Source of the DNA: Cyclobacteriaceae bacterium
Lineage (GTDB): Bacteria; Bacteroidota; Bacteroidia; Cytophagales; Cyclobacteriaceae
Reading direction: 5' to 3'
Assembly (NCBI GenBank): GCA_020832305.1
Contig: JAFIEV010000070.1
Coordinates: 1 to 64,000, forward strand
Length of the DNA stretch: 64,000 bases
Shown here in pieces: positions 1 through 9,344 of this stretch; the stretch's first letter is position 1, and every line of letters starts with the position of its first letter. A model generated the notes under the pieces. That model searched no databases. It was given only the letters and a program-made list of their open reading frames with translations, and was not told where the DNA came from. Position numbers and translations under genes: made by a program.

Positions 1-83
1 ATAATCTCAACCCCATCCCTCCGCCGTGGTTCGTGTCCCCACGAACCACAGTTAAACGCCTGAAAATCAATTAAATAATTAAG
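1..83 (-). repeat. Extragenic hairpin repeat H1, copy 1
   Basis: Positions 26-35 (gtggttcgtg) and 40-49 (cacgaaccac) are perfect reverse complements around a 4-base loop (tccc). The whole stretch, read on the minus strand, matches 35829-35911 closely, including the flanks 'aattgattt' and 'gatggggttgagattat'. It is therefore a dispersed repeat and not a simple terminator. No T-run follows the stem. Function unknown; a REP/MITE-like element is the simplest reading. Confidence 0.7.
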
Positions 84-148
84 CAATAACCAACAAATCT
101 TTCGCGCGACTTCACAAAAAATGAGACCGAAGATCCGGCGGTCTGAGA

Positions 149-2521
149 TCAGGAAGAGGTTTGCATGTCGAATTTTGGAAATTCCATTTCAGGCATCTGA
201 TTGGGCAGGATTATGGTAAATGTACTGCCCTGATTCACCTTACTTTGCAAGGAGACCTTTCCGCCGAGTTTCAATACAGATTGCTGCACGATATATAAAC
301 CTATTCCAGATCCTTCAACAATATCATTTGCACGATAAAACATTTCAAATACCCTTTTCTGATAGTCTTCAGGAATGCCTAATCCATTATCTTGAACAAT
401 AATGCAACACTCCTTCGTACTAACCTGAACATTTACCCGCACATAGCTTTCATCATGTCCTTTGCGACTGTAGATAATGGCATTTGATATCAGATTTCTC
501 ATTATTTCATTAAAACGTTGCCTGTCACTGTAAAAATCATTATTTCTGATTTCAATAATCTGTTCTATCCGATTATAGACCGGGTGATAGGCCATCTGTG
601 CAAAACATTGATGAATGGTTTCTTCAATATTAATTTTTTCGATGCTGATTTCTGTATACAAATTTCTCGAATGACTAAGAATATCCTTTATAAAAAGATC
701 AAGCCTGTCGACCCGATTGCTCAGCATATCGGTATATTCTTTTATTTTATCAATATCATCCTGCATACCCAGCAATTGAATGATTCCCTTTACCGAGGTT
801 AAAGGAGCCCTGAGGTCATGCGACACTTTATAGACAAAATTTGTGAGCTCATTATTGCGGATCGTAAGTTCTTCTTCGACCAGCTTTCGGGCGTTGATAT
901 CCACTATTTGACACAAAAATTTATTGCCTTCTTTTTTATTGGGCTCATAAAGACGTACTACCTGGAGAATTACATGGACCAAAGAGCCATCTTTTTTGTG
1001 ATATCGCTTTTCGATCTGGTACTTATCCACCTTACCTGCAATAAGCTTTTGGTACATTTCAGTGCTCAGTTTCTTGTCGTCATCGTGTGTAATGGCATAC
1101 ATATTCATTCCTACCATTTCCGATGGCACATAGCCAAGGATATCTGTAATAGCGTAATTAAATCTGAGCACTTCTGAATGGTCATTTACAATGCACATAC
1201 CAATGGGCGCCTGGTCAAACAATTGCCTGAAATGTTCTTCCCTGGCCCGAAGTTGTTCTTCATATTCTTTCTGTGCCGTAATATCACGGGTAACGCCAAA
1301 GGTGCCAATAACTTCATGGCTTGAGCCGAATAGAGGCATTTTGGTTACCGAAACCCAGATCTTTTTGTCTTTCCAGGTTTCGTGGCGATTTACGTTTACA
1401 AGCGACTCACCGGCCTCTATTATATTTTTTTCCTCGTTAGAAGAAACCAGGTCATGATCATGGCCAAAAATATCAGCATCTCTTTTTCCTATAAGTTGTC
1501 CGGGATCTGAAAAACCCAGTCTGTCGGCAAAGGCATGATTTACCTTAATAAACTGATGCTTCAGGTTCTTAAAATAAATCATATCGGGCAGGTTCATGAT
1601 GAGCGTATCCATCAATTCGCGCTCCCTTTCCAGCTCTTTTTGCGCTTTGTGTTTTTCTGTAAGATCGCGAATAATGATCTGTGCCGCTTTGCGACCATGA
1701 AATAAAATCGGCGTAGAAGTAACTTCAACCTGGATTTTTTTCCTGTCCAGCCGACGGTAGGTCATAACTGCGGGATCGTTGTAAGAATTTCTTTCCATCA
1801 CATTCTGCCTCCGGGAATCTGAGACCTGATGAAATTCGGGGTCAATAAAGTCAATAATGCTTTTATTTAATAACTCCTGATCAGTGGAAGCGCCAACGAT
1901 TCTCGCAAAAGCGGGATTGGTGTACTTTATTTCCCAGTTCACCGCAATGCATATACCTTCCGGAGAGTATTCTACCAGGCTTCGGTACAATTCCTGGCTT
2001 TCGCGTAAAACTTCTTCTGCCAGTTTATATTCGGTTGTATCGCGGAGAATTCCCAAAAAGCCATGAGAATTTTGTCCTTCATAACTTACACGGCTTATAT
2101 GTATTTCAGACCAAATCGTTTGGCCATTTTTTTTTACGAACTTATATTCATCCCGTAGCCTGCCGTTGAAACGATTGTTGGCAAGCCTGTTAAAGGCATC
2201 CAGAAAATCTGACTGCTGGGCAGAAATCACCAGATCCACCAAAGGCTTGCCCAAAATTTCTGAATCTTCATAGCCCAGAATTTGCTTCTGTGCCGCACTT
2301 ATGAATTGCAAAATACCATTATCATCTGTCATCCAGATAATATCCGAAGAACTTTCTGCCAAACGGTCAAACCAAAAATACCTGTCAATCGAGCCGGAAA
2401 AGGAATTGTCTACAGCTTTATTTAAAGGTAACTGGGCTTTGAGATGAGCCAGTTCTTCTTCTAAAGCGTGGATTTTTTCCTGCAATTTTGAAACTTCGGG
2501 ATTGTGGTTTTCCTGTTCCAT
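149..2521 (-). CDS. Multi-PAS sensor histidine kinase
   Basis: 790-residue protein with no signal peptide or membrane segment, so probably a cytosolic sensor. A short N-terminal coiled coil (about residues 8-34) is followed by four PAS/PAC modules (about 50-170, 175-295, 300-425, 430-550). The PAC ends are recognisable as 'RDTTEYK', 'RDLTEKHK', 'TRDITAQK' and 'VDINARK'. The HisKA motif 'VSHDLRAPL' places the phospho-acceptor at His568. The HATPase domain has an N box (NLISNAIIYS), G1 (DNGLGIP) and G2 (GSGIGLYIV). There is no receiver domain and no response-regulator gene beside it, so its partner must be encoded elsewhere. The ATG at 2519-2521 fits the domain start. The ligand sensed by the PAS modules cannot be inferred. 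Family assignment is secure; the pathway is unknown. Confidence 0.95.
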   Translation of the reverse strand: MEQENHNPEVSKLQEKIHALEEELAHLKAQLPLNKAVDNSFSGSIDRYFWFDRLAESSSDIIWMTDDNGILQFISAAQKQILGYEDSEILGKPLVDLVISAQQSDFLDAFNRLANNRFNGRLRDEYKFVKKNGQTIWSEIHISRVSYEGQNSHGFLGILRDTTEYKLAEEVLRESQELYRSLVEYSPEGICIAVNWEIKYTNPAFARIVGASTDQELLNKSIIDFIDPEFHQVSDSRRQNVMERNSYNDPAVMTYRRLDRKKIQVEVTSTPILFHGRKAAQIIIRDLTEKHKAQKELERERELMDTLIMNLPDMIYFKNLKHQFIKVNHAFADRLGFSDPGQLIGKRDADIFGHDHDLVSSNEEKNIIEAGESLVNVNRHETWKDKKIWVSVTKMPLFGSSHEVIGTFGVTRDITAQKEYEEQLRAREEHFRQLFDQAPIGMCIVNDHSEVLRFNYAITDILGYVPSEMVGMNMYAITHDDDKKLSTEMYQKLIAGKVDKYQIEKRYHKKDGSLVHVILQVVRLYEPNKKEGNKFLCQIVDINARKLVEEELTIRNNELTNFVYKVSHDLRAPLTSVKGIIQLLGMQDDIDKIKEYTDMLSNRVDRLDLFIKDILSHSRNLYTEISIEKINIEETIHQCFAQMAYHPVYNRIEQIIEIRNNDFYSDRQRFNEIMRNLISNAIIYSRKGHDESYVRVNVQVSTKECCIIVQDNGLGIPEDYQKRVFEMFYRANDIVEGSGIGLYIVQQSVLKLGGKVSLQSKVNQGSTFTIILPNQMPEMEFPKFDMQTSS

Positions 2522-2609
2522 AAATGTAATTCATCCTTTCAGATAACTTCAAATCTAATGAAAAGCAAGGCGCAATTATAATTTCTTTACACAAAAAATC
2601 TTACTTGTG

Positions 2610-2639
2610 TTTGCTTAATCTTGAATAGATATAACTTTG
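2610..2639 (+). promoter_or_regulatory. Bacteroidota-type promoter for aminotransferase-tyrA
   Basis: TTTG at 2610-2613 and TAACTTTG at 2632-2639 are separated by 18 bases, matching the Bacteroidota sigma-A consensus TTTG-N17-23-TAnnTTTG. Transcription would begin near 2645, giving a leader of about 57 bases before the ATG at 2703. Confidence 0.65.
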
Positions 2640-2702
2640 CACCTGAAATCAGGATAATCTCCTGTCTTTATAATAACAGGTGTAATACAAATATTGAGTT
2701 AA

Positions 2703-3878
2703 ATGATCATACCCGTAGCGGACCGGCTTAAAATAACAAGTGAGTATTATTTTTCAGTTAAACTGCAGGAGATACGTCAAATGCAGGACACTGGATTAGA
2801 TGTTATAAATCTTGCCATTGGCAACCCAGACATGTCTCCCTCTGATGAAACCATCAGGGAGATGCAGGATCAGGTGGCCCTGCCAGGACAACATGGATAC
2901 CAGCCATACCGCGGTATCCCTGAATTGAGAAATGCCATAGCCGCCTGGTATCATCGTGAATACGGGGTATCTCTTGACAGCGTAGCGGAAATTTTGCCAC
3001 TTATAGGCTCAAAAGAAGGCATTACGCACATTTCTATGGCTTTTTTAAATCCTGGTGACCAGGTATTGGTACCAGAATTGGGTTATCCGGCTTACAGGGC
3101 TGTCAGTCAGATGATTGGAGCAGAAGTGATTGATTATCCCATGTTGGAAGAACAGGGCTGGTCACCGGATTTCAATGCTTTGGAGAAGATGGACCTGCAA
3201 AAGGTTAAAATCATGTGGGTGAATTATCCGCACATGCCCACAGGAGCCCCGGCGAAGAAAGACCTGTTTCAGAAAATTTTAGACTTTGGCAGAAAGCATT
3301 CCATTCTCGTTTGTCATGATAATCCATACAGCCTGATATTAAATCAGGGTAAACCGCTCAGCCTGCTCAGCCTGCCCGGCGCCCGTGAACTGGCAATTGA
3401 GCTGAACTCTATGAGTAAAAGTCATAATATGGCCGGCTGGCGCGTCGGATGGATAGCCGGAGGAAAAGACTATATTGATGCCGTTTTAAAGGTTAAAAGC
3501 AATGTAGACTCTGGCATGTTTAAACCGATACAACTGGCTGCCGTCCGCGCTCTGTCTAATCCGCAGGCATGGCATGAATCCAGGAACCAAATCTATCAGA
3601 AACGCAGGGAACTGGTATATGCCTTTCTCGACAAACTGGGTTGCCGCTATACCAAAGACCAGGTGGGAATGTTCGTTTGGGCAACAATACCTTCCCATGT
3701 AACACATTCAGAAAAACTCACCGAATATTTACTGCATAAACATCATATCTTTGTAGCTCCGGGTTTTATTTTCGGTTCAAAGGGAAGCGGTTACATAAGG
3801 GCATCGCTTTGCATTGAGGAAAAAACCCTGAAAAAGGTATTACAAAGAATTGAATCTGTTGACCTTACGAATTTATGA
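2703..3878 (+). CDS. Class I/II PLP aminotransferase (aromatic pathway context)
   Basis: 391-residue fold-type I aminotransferase. The substrate loop 'NLAIGNPDMSPS' lies near residue 37, the 'NYPHMPTG' loop near residue 175, and the PLP lysine is K239 in 'SMSKSHNMAGWRVGW', followed by the phosphate-binding Arg/Gly segment. The gene overlaps tyrA by four bases (ATGA), which implies translational coupling. The likely job is therefore transamination of 4-hydroxyphenylpyruvate/phenylpyruvate, or of prephenate, in tyrosine and phenylalanine synthesis. The sequence also resembles LL-diaminopimelate and aspartate aminotransferases, so substrate specificity rests on context. It has its own promoter just upstream. 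Confidence 0.88.
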   Translation: MIIPVADRLKITSEYYFSVKLQEIRQMQDTGLDVINLAIGNPDMSPSDETIREMQDQVALPGQHGYQPYRGIPELRNAIAAWYHREYGVSLDSVAEILPLIGSKEGITHISMAFLNPGDQVLVPELGYPAYRAVSQMIGAEVIDYPMLEEQGWSPDFNALEKMDLQKVKIMWVNYPHMPTGAPAKKDLFQKILDFGRKHSILVCHDNPYSLILNQGKPLSLLSLPGARELAIELNSMSKSHNMAGWRVGWIAGGKDYIDAVLKVKSNVDSGMFKPIQLAAVRALSNPQAWHESRNQIYQKRRELVYAFLDKLGCRYTKDQVGMFVWATIPSHVTHSEKLTEYLLHKHHIFVAPGFIFGSKGSGYIRASLCIEEKTLKKVLQRIESVDLTNL

Positions 3879-4729
3879 AAATCAGCATTGTTGGTGTCGG
3901 CTTGCTGGGAGGTAGTTTTTCCCTTGGCCTTCAATCTGTTGAAGAAGGACATCATTTTATTGGGGTAGATATCAATGAAGACCATTGCACAAAGGCACTC
4001 GAACTGGGCATAGTGCATGAGATTTGTCAGCTTGACGAGGCGCTTGCAAAATCAGACCTGGTAGTGCTGGCAACACCCGTAAATGTAATAAAATGGCAAC
4101 TTCCGTACTGTCTCGATCGTTTGCCTTCAAATTCGGTACTGATCGACCTCGGGAGTACCAAGGCCACTTTTAACGGACATGTTGAAAACCACCCCAAAAG
4201 ATCGAGGTATGTGTCATGCCATCCGATTGCAGGTACCGAAAACTCAGGCCCGGCAGAAGCCTTTCCCGGCTTGTTGAAAAATAAAATGATGATCATTTGT
4301 GATAAGGATAGTAGTGATGAAGATGCGCTTAACCTCGTTTTACAAAAAATTAAAAAGCTCGAAATGCGCCTTCACTTTATGGAAGCTAAGCAGCACGATC
4401 GTCACATTGCCTATGTATCACACCTGAGCCATATAAGCTCTTTTGCCCTTGGCCTTACCGTGCTCGATAAAGAAAAAATTGAAAAAAGTATTTTTGCCAT
4501 GGCAGGTAGTGGTTTCTCTTCAACGGTTCGGCTTGCCAAAAGTTCACCCGATATGTGGGCACCTATATTTAGCCATAATGCAGATAATATTTCTGAAGCA
4601 CTCGGCGCTTATATTAAACAATTACAGTTGTTTAAGGAAATCATTGATAAGCGCGAGGAAGATAAAAGCCGTGAGCTCATGGAACATGCCAATGACATAA
4701 GAAGGGTATTGATGGGACTCGACCGCTAA
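3875..4729 (+). CDS. tyrA: Prephenate dehydrogenase
   Basis: 284-residue NAD(P)-dependent dehydrogenase that would oxidatively decarboxylate prephenate to 4-hydroxyphenylpyruvate. An N-terminal Rossmann motif 'VGVGLLGGS' (residues 6-14) is followed by an acidic residue at the end of beta2 (GVDINED), as expected for NAD binding. 'IDLGSTKA' and the catalytic-region 'CHPIAGTENSG' (His116) are family hallmarks. The C-terminal helical dimerisation region, with 'MAGSGFSSTVRLAKSSP', is present. There is no chorismate mutase or ACT domain. The start overlaps the stop of the aminotransferase, so the two form an operon for aromatic amino acid synthesis. Confidence 0.93.
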   Translation: MKISIVGVGLLGGSFSLGLQSVEEGHHFIGVDINEDHCTKALELGIVHEICQLDEALAKSDLVVLATPVNVIKWQLPYCLDRLPSNSVLIDLGSTKATFNGHVENHPKRSRYVSCHPIAGTENSGPAEAFPGLLKNKMMIICDKDSSDEDALNLVLQKIKKLEMRLHFMEAKQHDRHIAYVSHLSHISSFALGLTVLDKEKIEKSIFAMAGSGFSSTVRLAKSSPDMWAPIFSHNADNISEALGAYIKQLQLFKEIIDKREEDKSRELMEHANDIRRVLMGLDR

Positions 4730-4841
4730 AAAATTATCCAAAAAAGAACTTCATTAATACGGGCATTACCCATTAATTGCTAAATTAGGCCTTCGGGAAT
4801 GAAATATTTTTTTCGAAAGCAAATCAGGTAATGCCAACAAC

Positions 4842-6290
4842 ATGAAGAAATTTTTAATTTTTCTCATACTTTTTTTTATCCTTCTTTTTGCCTTATGGTC
4901 TGTGGCTATTCATTATCTGAAACCAAGGTTTCAAGAAAACCTATTCGAGGAAAAACCAGGAGAAGGTATTAAACCCGGAACCCACCATTTGCAGTACTGG
5001 ACATGGAATGGAAAGCCTTTGATGCTTCTGGGTGGGTCTGTGGAAGATAACCTTTTTCAGATTGATACCCTTACGGATCACCTTGACCGCTTGCAGGTTG
5101 CCGGTGGAAATTATGTGAGAAATACGCTTTCATGCAGGGATGAAGGCAATGTCTGGCCTTTTCTGCTGCTTGAAAATGGTCTTTATGACCTGCGATATTG
5201 GAATGATGAATATTGGCGCCGCCTCGAATTTTTCTATGAAGAAACCCAAAAACGAAATATAATTGTTCAAATTGAAATATGGGCTACATTTGATTTTTAC
5301 CGCGAACCCTGGATAAGAAATCCTTACAACCCGGTCAATAACATCAATTATGATTCTGTCATATCAAGACTCCCCTCCAACATTCCCAGCCATCCCATCT
5401 ACGCGCAAAATCCATTCTTCAGATCAGTACCCCAAGCCGATGCCTACCTTCGGCTGCTGGGCTATCAGCAATTGTTTGTAGATAAGCTTATGCAACTTTC
5501 ACTGCGCTATAATCACATCTTGTACTGTATGGACAACGAGACTTCGGTGACTTCTCTTTGGGGTAAATACTGGGCTGAGTATATTAAAAAACTTGCGGAA
5601 GAACAGGGCAAAACCATATACACAACTGAAATGTGGGACCCTCACGACCTGGGTCATATCGTACATCGCGAAACCTTCGACCATCCCGAAACCTACGATT
5701 TTGTGGAAATATCACAGAATAATCACAATAGGGGAGATGTACATTGGAACAATGGCATTTTTCAGATAGAAAGATTGAAAAAGAAAAATGTGCTCAGACC
5801 CGTCAATAATGTCAAAGTATATGGTCGCGATGGGGGGCCACACAAAGATTCGGAACATGGTATAGAATGTTTTGTGAGAAATATTATGTTTGGCGCGGCA
5901 TCTTCCCGTTTTCACAGGCCTCCTACAGGTCTGGGGCTTAGCGATACGGCATTTCACGTAATACAAAGCATGAAAGCATGCATTGATTACAGCGATTTTT
6001 TTAATGCCTTACCCATGAATGATTTGCTGATTGAAAGGGTTGAAAATACCAGCTGGTGCCGGGCTATTCCGGGTGTGGAATATATGGTTTATATGAGTGG
6101 AAAAACCGAAGCTCTGCTCGACCTGTCTTCTTCAAATGGATATGTGTATGTGCACTGGATTAACCTGCTTACGGCCCAACCAGGAGACTCACAGCGAATC
6201 GATGCAAGGGAAAACCTCAGACTTATAAGCCCCGGTGAAGGTCATTGGATTGCAATAATCAGTAAAAAACGAAATAACATTAATATATGA
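4842..6290 (+). CDS. Membrane-anchored glycoside-hydrolase-like protein
   Basis: 482 residues. One N-terminal hydrophobic helix (about residues 3-26, with no clear cleavage site) should anchor the protein on the outer face of the inner membrane or act as an uncleaved signal. The rest looks like a TIM-barrel glycosidase: 'WNGKPLMLLGGS' at the barrel start, a mid-barrel 'QIEIWATFDFY', and a candidate acid/base Glu233 in 'YCMDNETS' (Asn-Glu at the end of strand 4, typical of clan GH-A). 'FVEISQNNHNRG' follows later. The nucleophile is not obvious to me. The nearest idea is the DUF4038/DUF6298-like group of putative glycanases. Substrate unknown. It follows tyrA by 112 bases and is 16 bases before the DUF4301 gene. 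Confidence 0.6.
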   Translation: MKKFLIFLILFFILLFALWSVAIHYLKPRFQENLFEEKPGEGIKPGTHHLQYWTWNGKPLMLLGGSVEDNLFQIDTLTDHLDRLQVAGGNYVRNTLSCRDEGNVWPFLLLENGLYDLRYWNDEYWRRLEFFYEETQKRNIIVQIEIWATFDFYREPWIRNPYNPVNNINYDSVISRLPSNIPSHPIYAQNPFFRSVPQADAYLRLLGYQQLFVDKLMQLSLRYNHILYCMDNETSVTSLWGKYWAEYIKKLAEEQGKTIYTTEMWDPHDLGHIVHRETFDHPETYDFVEISQNNHNRGDVHWNNGIFQIERLKKKNVLRPVNNVKVYGRDGGPHKDSEHGIECFVRNIMFGAASSRFHRPPTGLGLSDTAFHVIQSMKACIDYSDFFNALPMNDLLIERVENTSWCRAIPGVEYMVYMSGKTEALLDLSSSNGYVYVHWINLLTAQPGDSQRIDARENLRLISPGEGHWIAIISKKRNNINI

Positions 6291-6306
6291 ACATAATTTA
6301 ATTCCC

Positions 6307-7851
6307 ATGTTTACAGAAAATGATTTAAAACAAATACAACAAAGAGGTTCGCAACCAGAAACGGTCGAACAACAATTGAAATATTTTCAGCAGGGTTTTC
6401 CTTTTCTGCCTGTTGTAAAGGCTGCTACACCGGGCGATGGACTACTCAGTCTCGATTCAGCAGGATGCAAGCGCTATGAAGATTATTACATCAGCCGGTT
6501 TGCAGGGCTCGACGTTGTAAAATTTGTACCGGCTTCCGGTGCGGCGAGTCGTATGTTTAAGTCACTTTTCACTACACTGGAAGAATATGACGGAACAGAT
6601 ACAGCGTATGAAAAGATCATTTCAGATCAGGGCTTCCAATCGGTATGGAACTTTTTTAAAAGCATTGAAAAATTTGCTTTTTTTGAGGAACTAAAACAAG
6701 TGCACCAGCAATTGCATCAATTAACCCTTGAAGAAAGCCTGCTCAGAAGGGATTATGCAAAGGTTTTAACATCTTTGCTTGGGGAGGAAGGAATGAACTA
6801 TGGCAATTTGCCCAAAGGCCTGTTACAATTCCATCGATACGATGATGGTTCCCGGACAGCCCTTGAAGAACACCTGGTAGAAGGGGCCAACTATTGCCAC
6901 GATAAAAATGGCGTGGTAAGACTGCATTTTACCGTTTCACCTGAACATCGCGAAAAATTCATGGCACGAATTGCCGAAGTAAAAGATAAGTTTGAACAAA
7001 AATTTAATGTCAGCTATAAGATTTCATTCTCAGAACAGAAATCATCTACAGATACCATTGCCGTAAATCCAGACAACAGCCCCTTCCGCGAGGACAATGG
7101 CGAACTCCTCTTCCGTCCGGCCGGTCATGGCGCCCTAATCGAAAATCTTAACGATATTGATGCAGACATCATTTTTATTAAAAACATCGACAATGTGGTT
7201 CCAGACCACCTCAAAGATGAAACATACCGCTATAAAAGAGTAATCGCCGGTGTGTTGCTTGAATACCAGGAAAAAATTCATGCCTACCTCAACCAGATTG
7301 ACCATGGCGATGTTTCGCCGGATTTACTGGAAGAAATACAATCTTTTATGCAGAACAAACTTTGTATAGAGGATATTCCTCAAATCGAAGATGAACAAAA
7401 GCTCATTGATTTCTTCTACCAAAAGCTCAACAGACCTGTAAGGGTATGTGGCATGGTTAAAAACGAAGGTGAACCTGGTGGAGGTCCGTTTTTTGCCCGA
7501 AATGCCGATGGAACAGTTTCGCTTCAAATCGCAGAATGCTCACAAATCGATATGCATAATCCTGAAGTAAAGGGCATAGCCGCTTCTGCAACCCACTTCA
7601 ATCCGGTTGACCTGGTGTGTTCGGTAAAAGACCATCTGGGAAATAAGTACGCACTGGGAAAATTTGTAGACCCACAGACCGGCTTTATCTCAGTAAAATC
7701 TAAAAGTGGCAAAGAATTAAAAGCGCTCGAATTGCCAGGTTTGTGGAATGGTGCCATGTCTGACTGGAACACCCTGTTTGTGGAAGTTCCTATTGTCACC
7801 TTCAACCCCGTGAAAACCGTCAACGACTTGTTAAGGGATCAACATCAATAA
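6307..7851 (+). CDS. DUF4301 family protein
   Basis: 514-residue cytosolic protein of the DUF4301 family, which is largely confined to Bacteroidota. The N-terminal half contains 'FVPASGAASRMFKSL' (about residues 75-89), a Gly/Ser/Arg loop reminiscent of the nucleotide-binding loop of sugar-nucleotidyltransferases. The C-terminal part has conserved-looking 'GEPGGGPFFARN' and 'HFNPVDLVCSVKD'. No signal peptide or membrane helix. Length is normal for the family. Biochemical role unknown; the nucleotidyltransferase idea is inference from one motif. It lies 16 bases after the glycosidase-like gene and 19 bases before the oxidoreductase, so the three may be cotranscribed. Confidence 0.75.
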   Translation: MFTENDLKQIQQRGSQPETVEQQLKYFQQGFPFLPVVKAATPGDGLLSLDSAGCKRYEDYYISRFAGLDVVKFVPASGAASRMFKSLFTTLEEYDGTDTAYEKIISDQGFQSVWNFFKSIEKFAFFEELKQVHQQLHQLTLEESLLRRDYAKVLTSLLGEEGMNYGNLPKGLLQFHRYDDGSRTALEEHLVEGANYCHDKNGVVRLHFTVSPEHREKFMARIAEVKDKFEQKFNVSYKISFSEQKSSTDTIAVNPDNSPFREDNGELLFRPAGHGALIENLNDIDADIIFIKNIDNVVPDHLKDETYRYKRVIAGVLLEYQEKIHAYLNQIDHGDVSPDLLEEIQSFMQNKLCIEDIPQIEDEQKLIDFFYQKLNRPVRVCGMVKNEGEPGGGPFFARNADGTVSLQIAECSQIDMHNPEVKGIAASATHFNPVDLVCSVKDHLGNKYALGKFVDPQTGFISVKSKSGKELKALELPGLWNGAMSDWNTLFVEVPIVTFNPVKTVNDLLRDQHQ

Positions 7852-7870
7852 CAATATAAACCTGAAAAGC

Positions 7871-9187
7871 ATGAATACCAGAAGAGAATTTATTAAAAAC
7901 AGTGCTGCAGCTGTTGCAGGTGCCGGACTTATTGGCACGGTTCCGCTGGCTTCCAAAGCTCATGTGGCGGCAAGTGATAAAATAAGGGTCGCGTTGATTG
8001 GTTGCCGGAGTATGGGATGGTCAAACCTGCGTACCTTTCTCGACTTTCCTGAAGTGGAATGTGTTGCACTATGTGATGTAGATGATGAATGGCTGAACAA
8101 AAGGGCAGCTGACGTTCAGGAAAAAACGGGTAAAAAGGTCAAAAAACTGTATAAAGATTATCGTAAAGTTATCGATCAGAAAAATGTAGACCTGGTAATT
8201 ATTGGAACACCAGATCATTGGCACTGCCTGCCTGCGGTAGAAGCCTGCCAGGCCGGTAAGGATGTTTATGTGGAGAAACCTTTGGCCAATACCATTGAGG
8301 AGTGTGATCTTATGGTAAAAGCAGCCAGAAAGTATAACCGCATAGTACAGGTAGGGCAGTGGCAACGCAGTGACCCTCATTGGGAGGATGCCGCCCGTTT
8401 TGTACAGTCTGGTAAGCTGGGCAACATCCGTACAGTTAAGGTATGGGCCTGGCAGGACAGCAAGCCCACCCTGCCCGTACTGCCGGATGGACCTGTACCG
8501 GCAGGGGTAGATTATGATATGTGGCTGGGGCCCGCACCCAAAAAACCTTTTAATGAGTACCGATTTCATTATAACTTCAGGTTTTTCTGGGATTATGCCG
8601 GTGGACTAATGGCAGACTGGGGCGTGCATTTACTTGATTATGCGATGGAAGCTATGCAAGTAGGTTTGCCATCTTATGTAATGTCTGCCGGTGGTAAATT
8701 TGGCTATCCTTCTGATGCCATGGAAACGCCAGACACCTTGCTTACAACCTATGCCTATGATAAATTTACCATGACATGGGACCATGCCTGTGGTATCAAC
8801 CATGGATTATACGGCAAATCACATGGACTGGCATTTTATGGAGAGAATGGCACCCTTATTCTCGATAGGGGAGGCTGGGAAGTTCAAGCGGTTGAAGTTA
8901 AAGGCGTACCCAGGATGGAAGCAGTGCCCAAACAAGGCAACACAGGTAAAGGCCTGTATTTTCATGTACAAAATACCCTTGATTGTATGCGCACACGAAA
9001 AACGCCAAACTGCGATGTGAAAATAGGCGCCGATGTGGCTAAAATGACCCATTTGGGTAATATTTCTGTAAGGCTGGGAAGAGGATTGCAATGGGATGAT
9101 GCCACGAGTTCTTTCAAGGGTGATGCAGAGGCAAATCAATTGGTTAAGGCCTATTACCGTGACCCATGGAAGTTACCAACTGTTTAG
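7871..9187 (+). CDS. Tat-exported Gfo/Idh/MocA family oxidoreductase
   Basis: 438 residues. It starts with a twin-arginine leader ('NTRREFIKNSAAA' and a hydrophobic stretch ending near residue 33), so the folded protein, probably with bound NAD(P), is exported. The Rossmann motif is 'VALIGCRSMG', with the third Gly position intact. The family motif 'EKPLANT' places the catalytic-region Lys at 136. A C-terminal alpha/beta sheet domain has 'WDYAGGLMADWGVHLLDY', typical of the periplasmic Bacteroidota/Planctomycetes subfamily. Likely substrates are sugars or sugar derivatives; none can be named. It ends the run of rightward genes and is followed by a rho-independent terminator. Confidence 0.9.
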   Translation: MNTRREFIKNSAAAVAGAGLIGTVPLASKAHVAASDKIRVALIGCRSMGWSNLRTFLDFPEVECVALCDVDDEWLNKRAADVQEKTGKKVKKLYKDYRKVIDQKNVDLVIIGTPDHWHCLPAVEACQAGKDVYVEKPLANTIEECDLMVKAARKYNRIVQVGQWQRSDPHWEDAARFVQSGKLGNIRTVKVWAWQDSKPTLPVLPDGPVPAGVDYDMWLGPAPKKPFNEYRFHYNFRFFWDYAGGLMADWGVHLLDYAMEAMQVGLPSYVMSAGGKFGYPSDAMETPDTLLTTYAYDKFTMTWDHACGINHGLYGKSHGLAFYGENGTLILDRGGWEVQAVEVKGVPRMEAVPKQGNTGKGLYFHVQNTLDCMRTRKTPNCDVKIGADVAKMTHLGNISVRLGRGLQWDDATSSFKGDAEANQLVKAYYRDPWKLPTV

Positions 9188-9279
9188 GCTAATGCTGATA
9201 AATATGCTTCTATAATGTGAATATTAGATAGCAAAATAAATCACAGGCAAGGCAAATTTCATCGCGCCAAAGCTATGGC

Positions 9280-9310
9280 AAACCCTGAAAATGCAGGGTT
9301 TCGCTTTTTT
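9280..9310 (+). terminator. Rho-independent terminator after the oxidoreductase
   Basis: Stem aaaccctg (9280-9287) / cagggttt (9294-9301) with a 6-base loop, followed by 'cgcttttttt'-type T-rich sequence. It is about 95 bases after the oxidoreductase stop, and the genes beyond it converge on it. Confidence 0.75.
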
Positions 9311-9344
9311 AACCAGTTCAATGCCTTAAAAAGCTGCGGTTGTT

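Noticed and set aside
8069-8569. 166-codon open frame on the minus strand
   Set aside because: Antisense to the Gfo/Idh/MocA gene; low-complexity, no motif.
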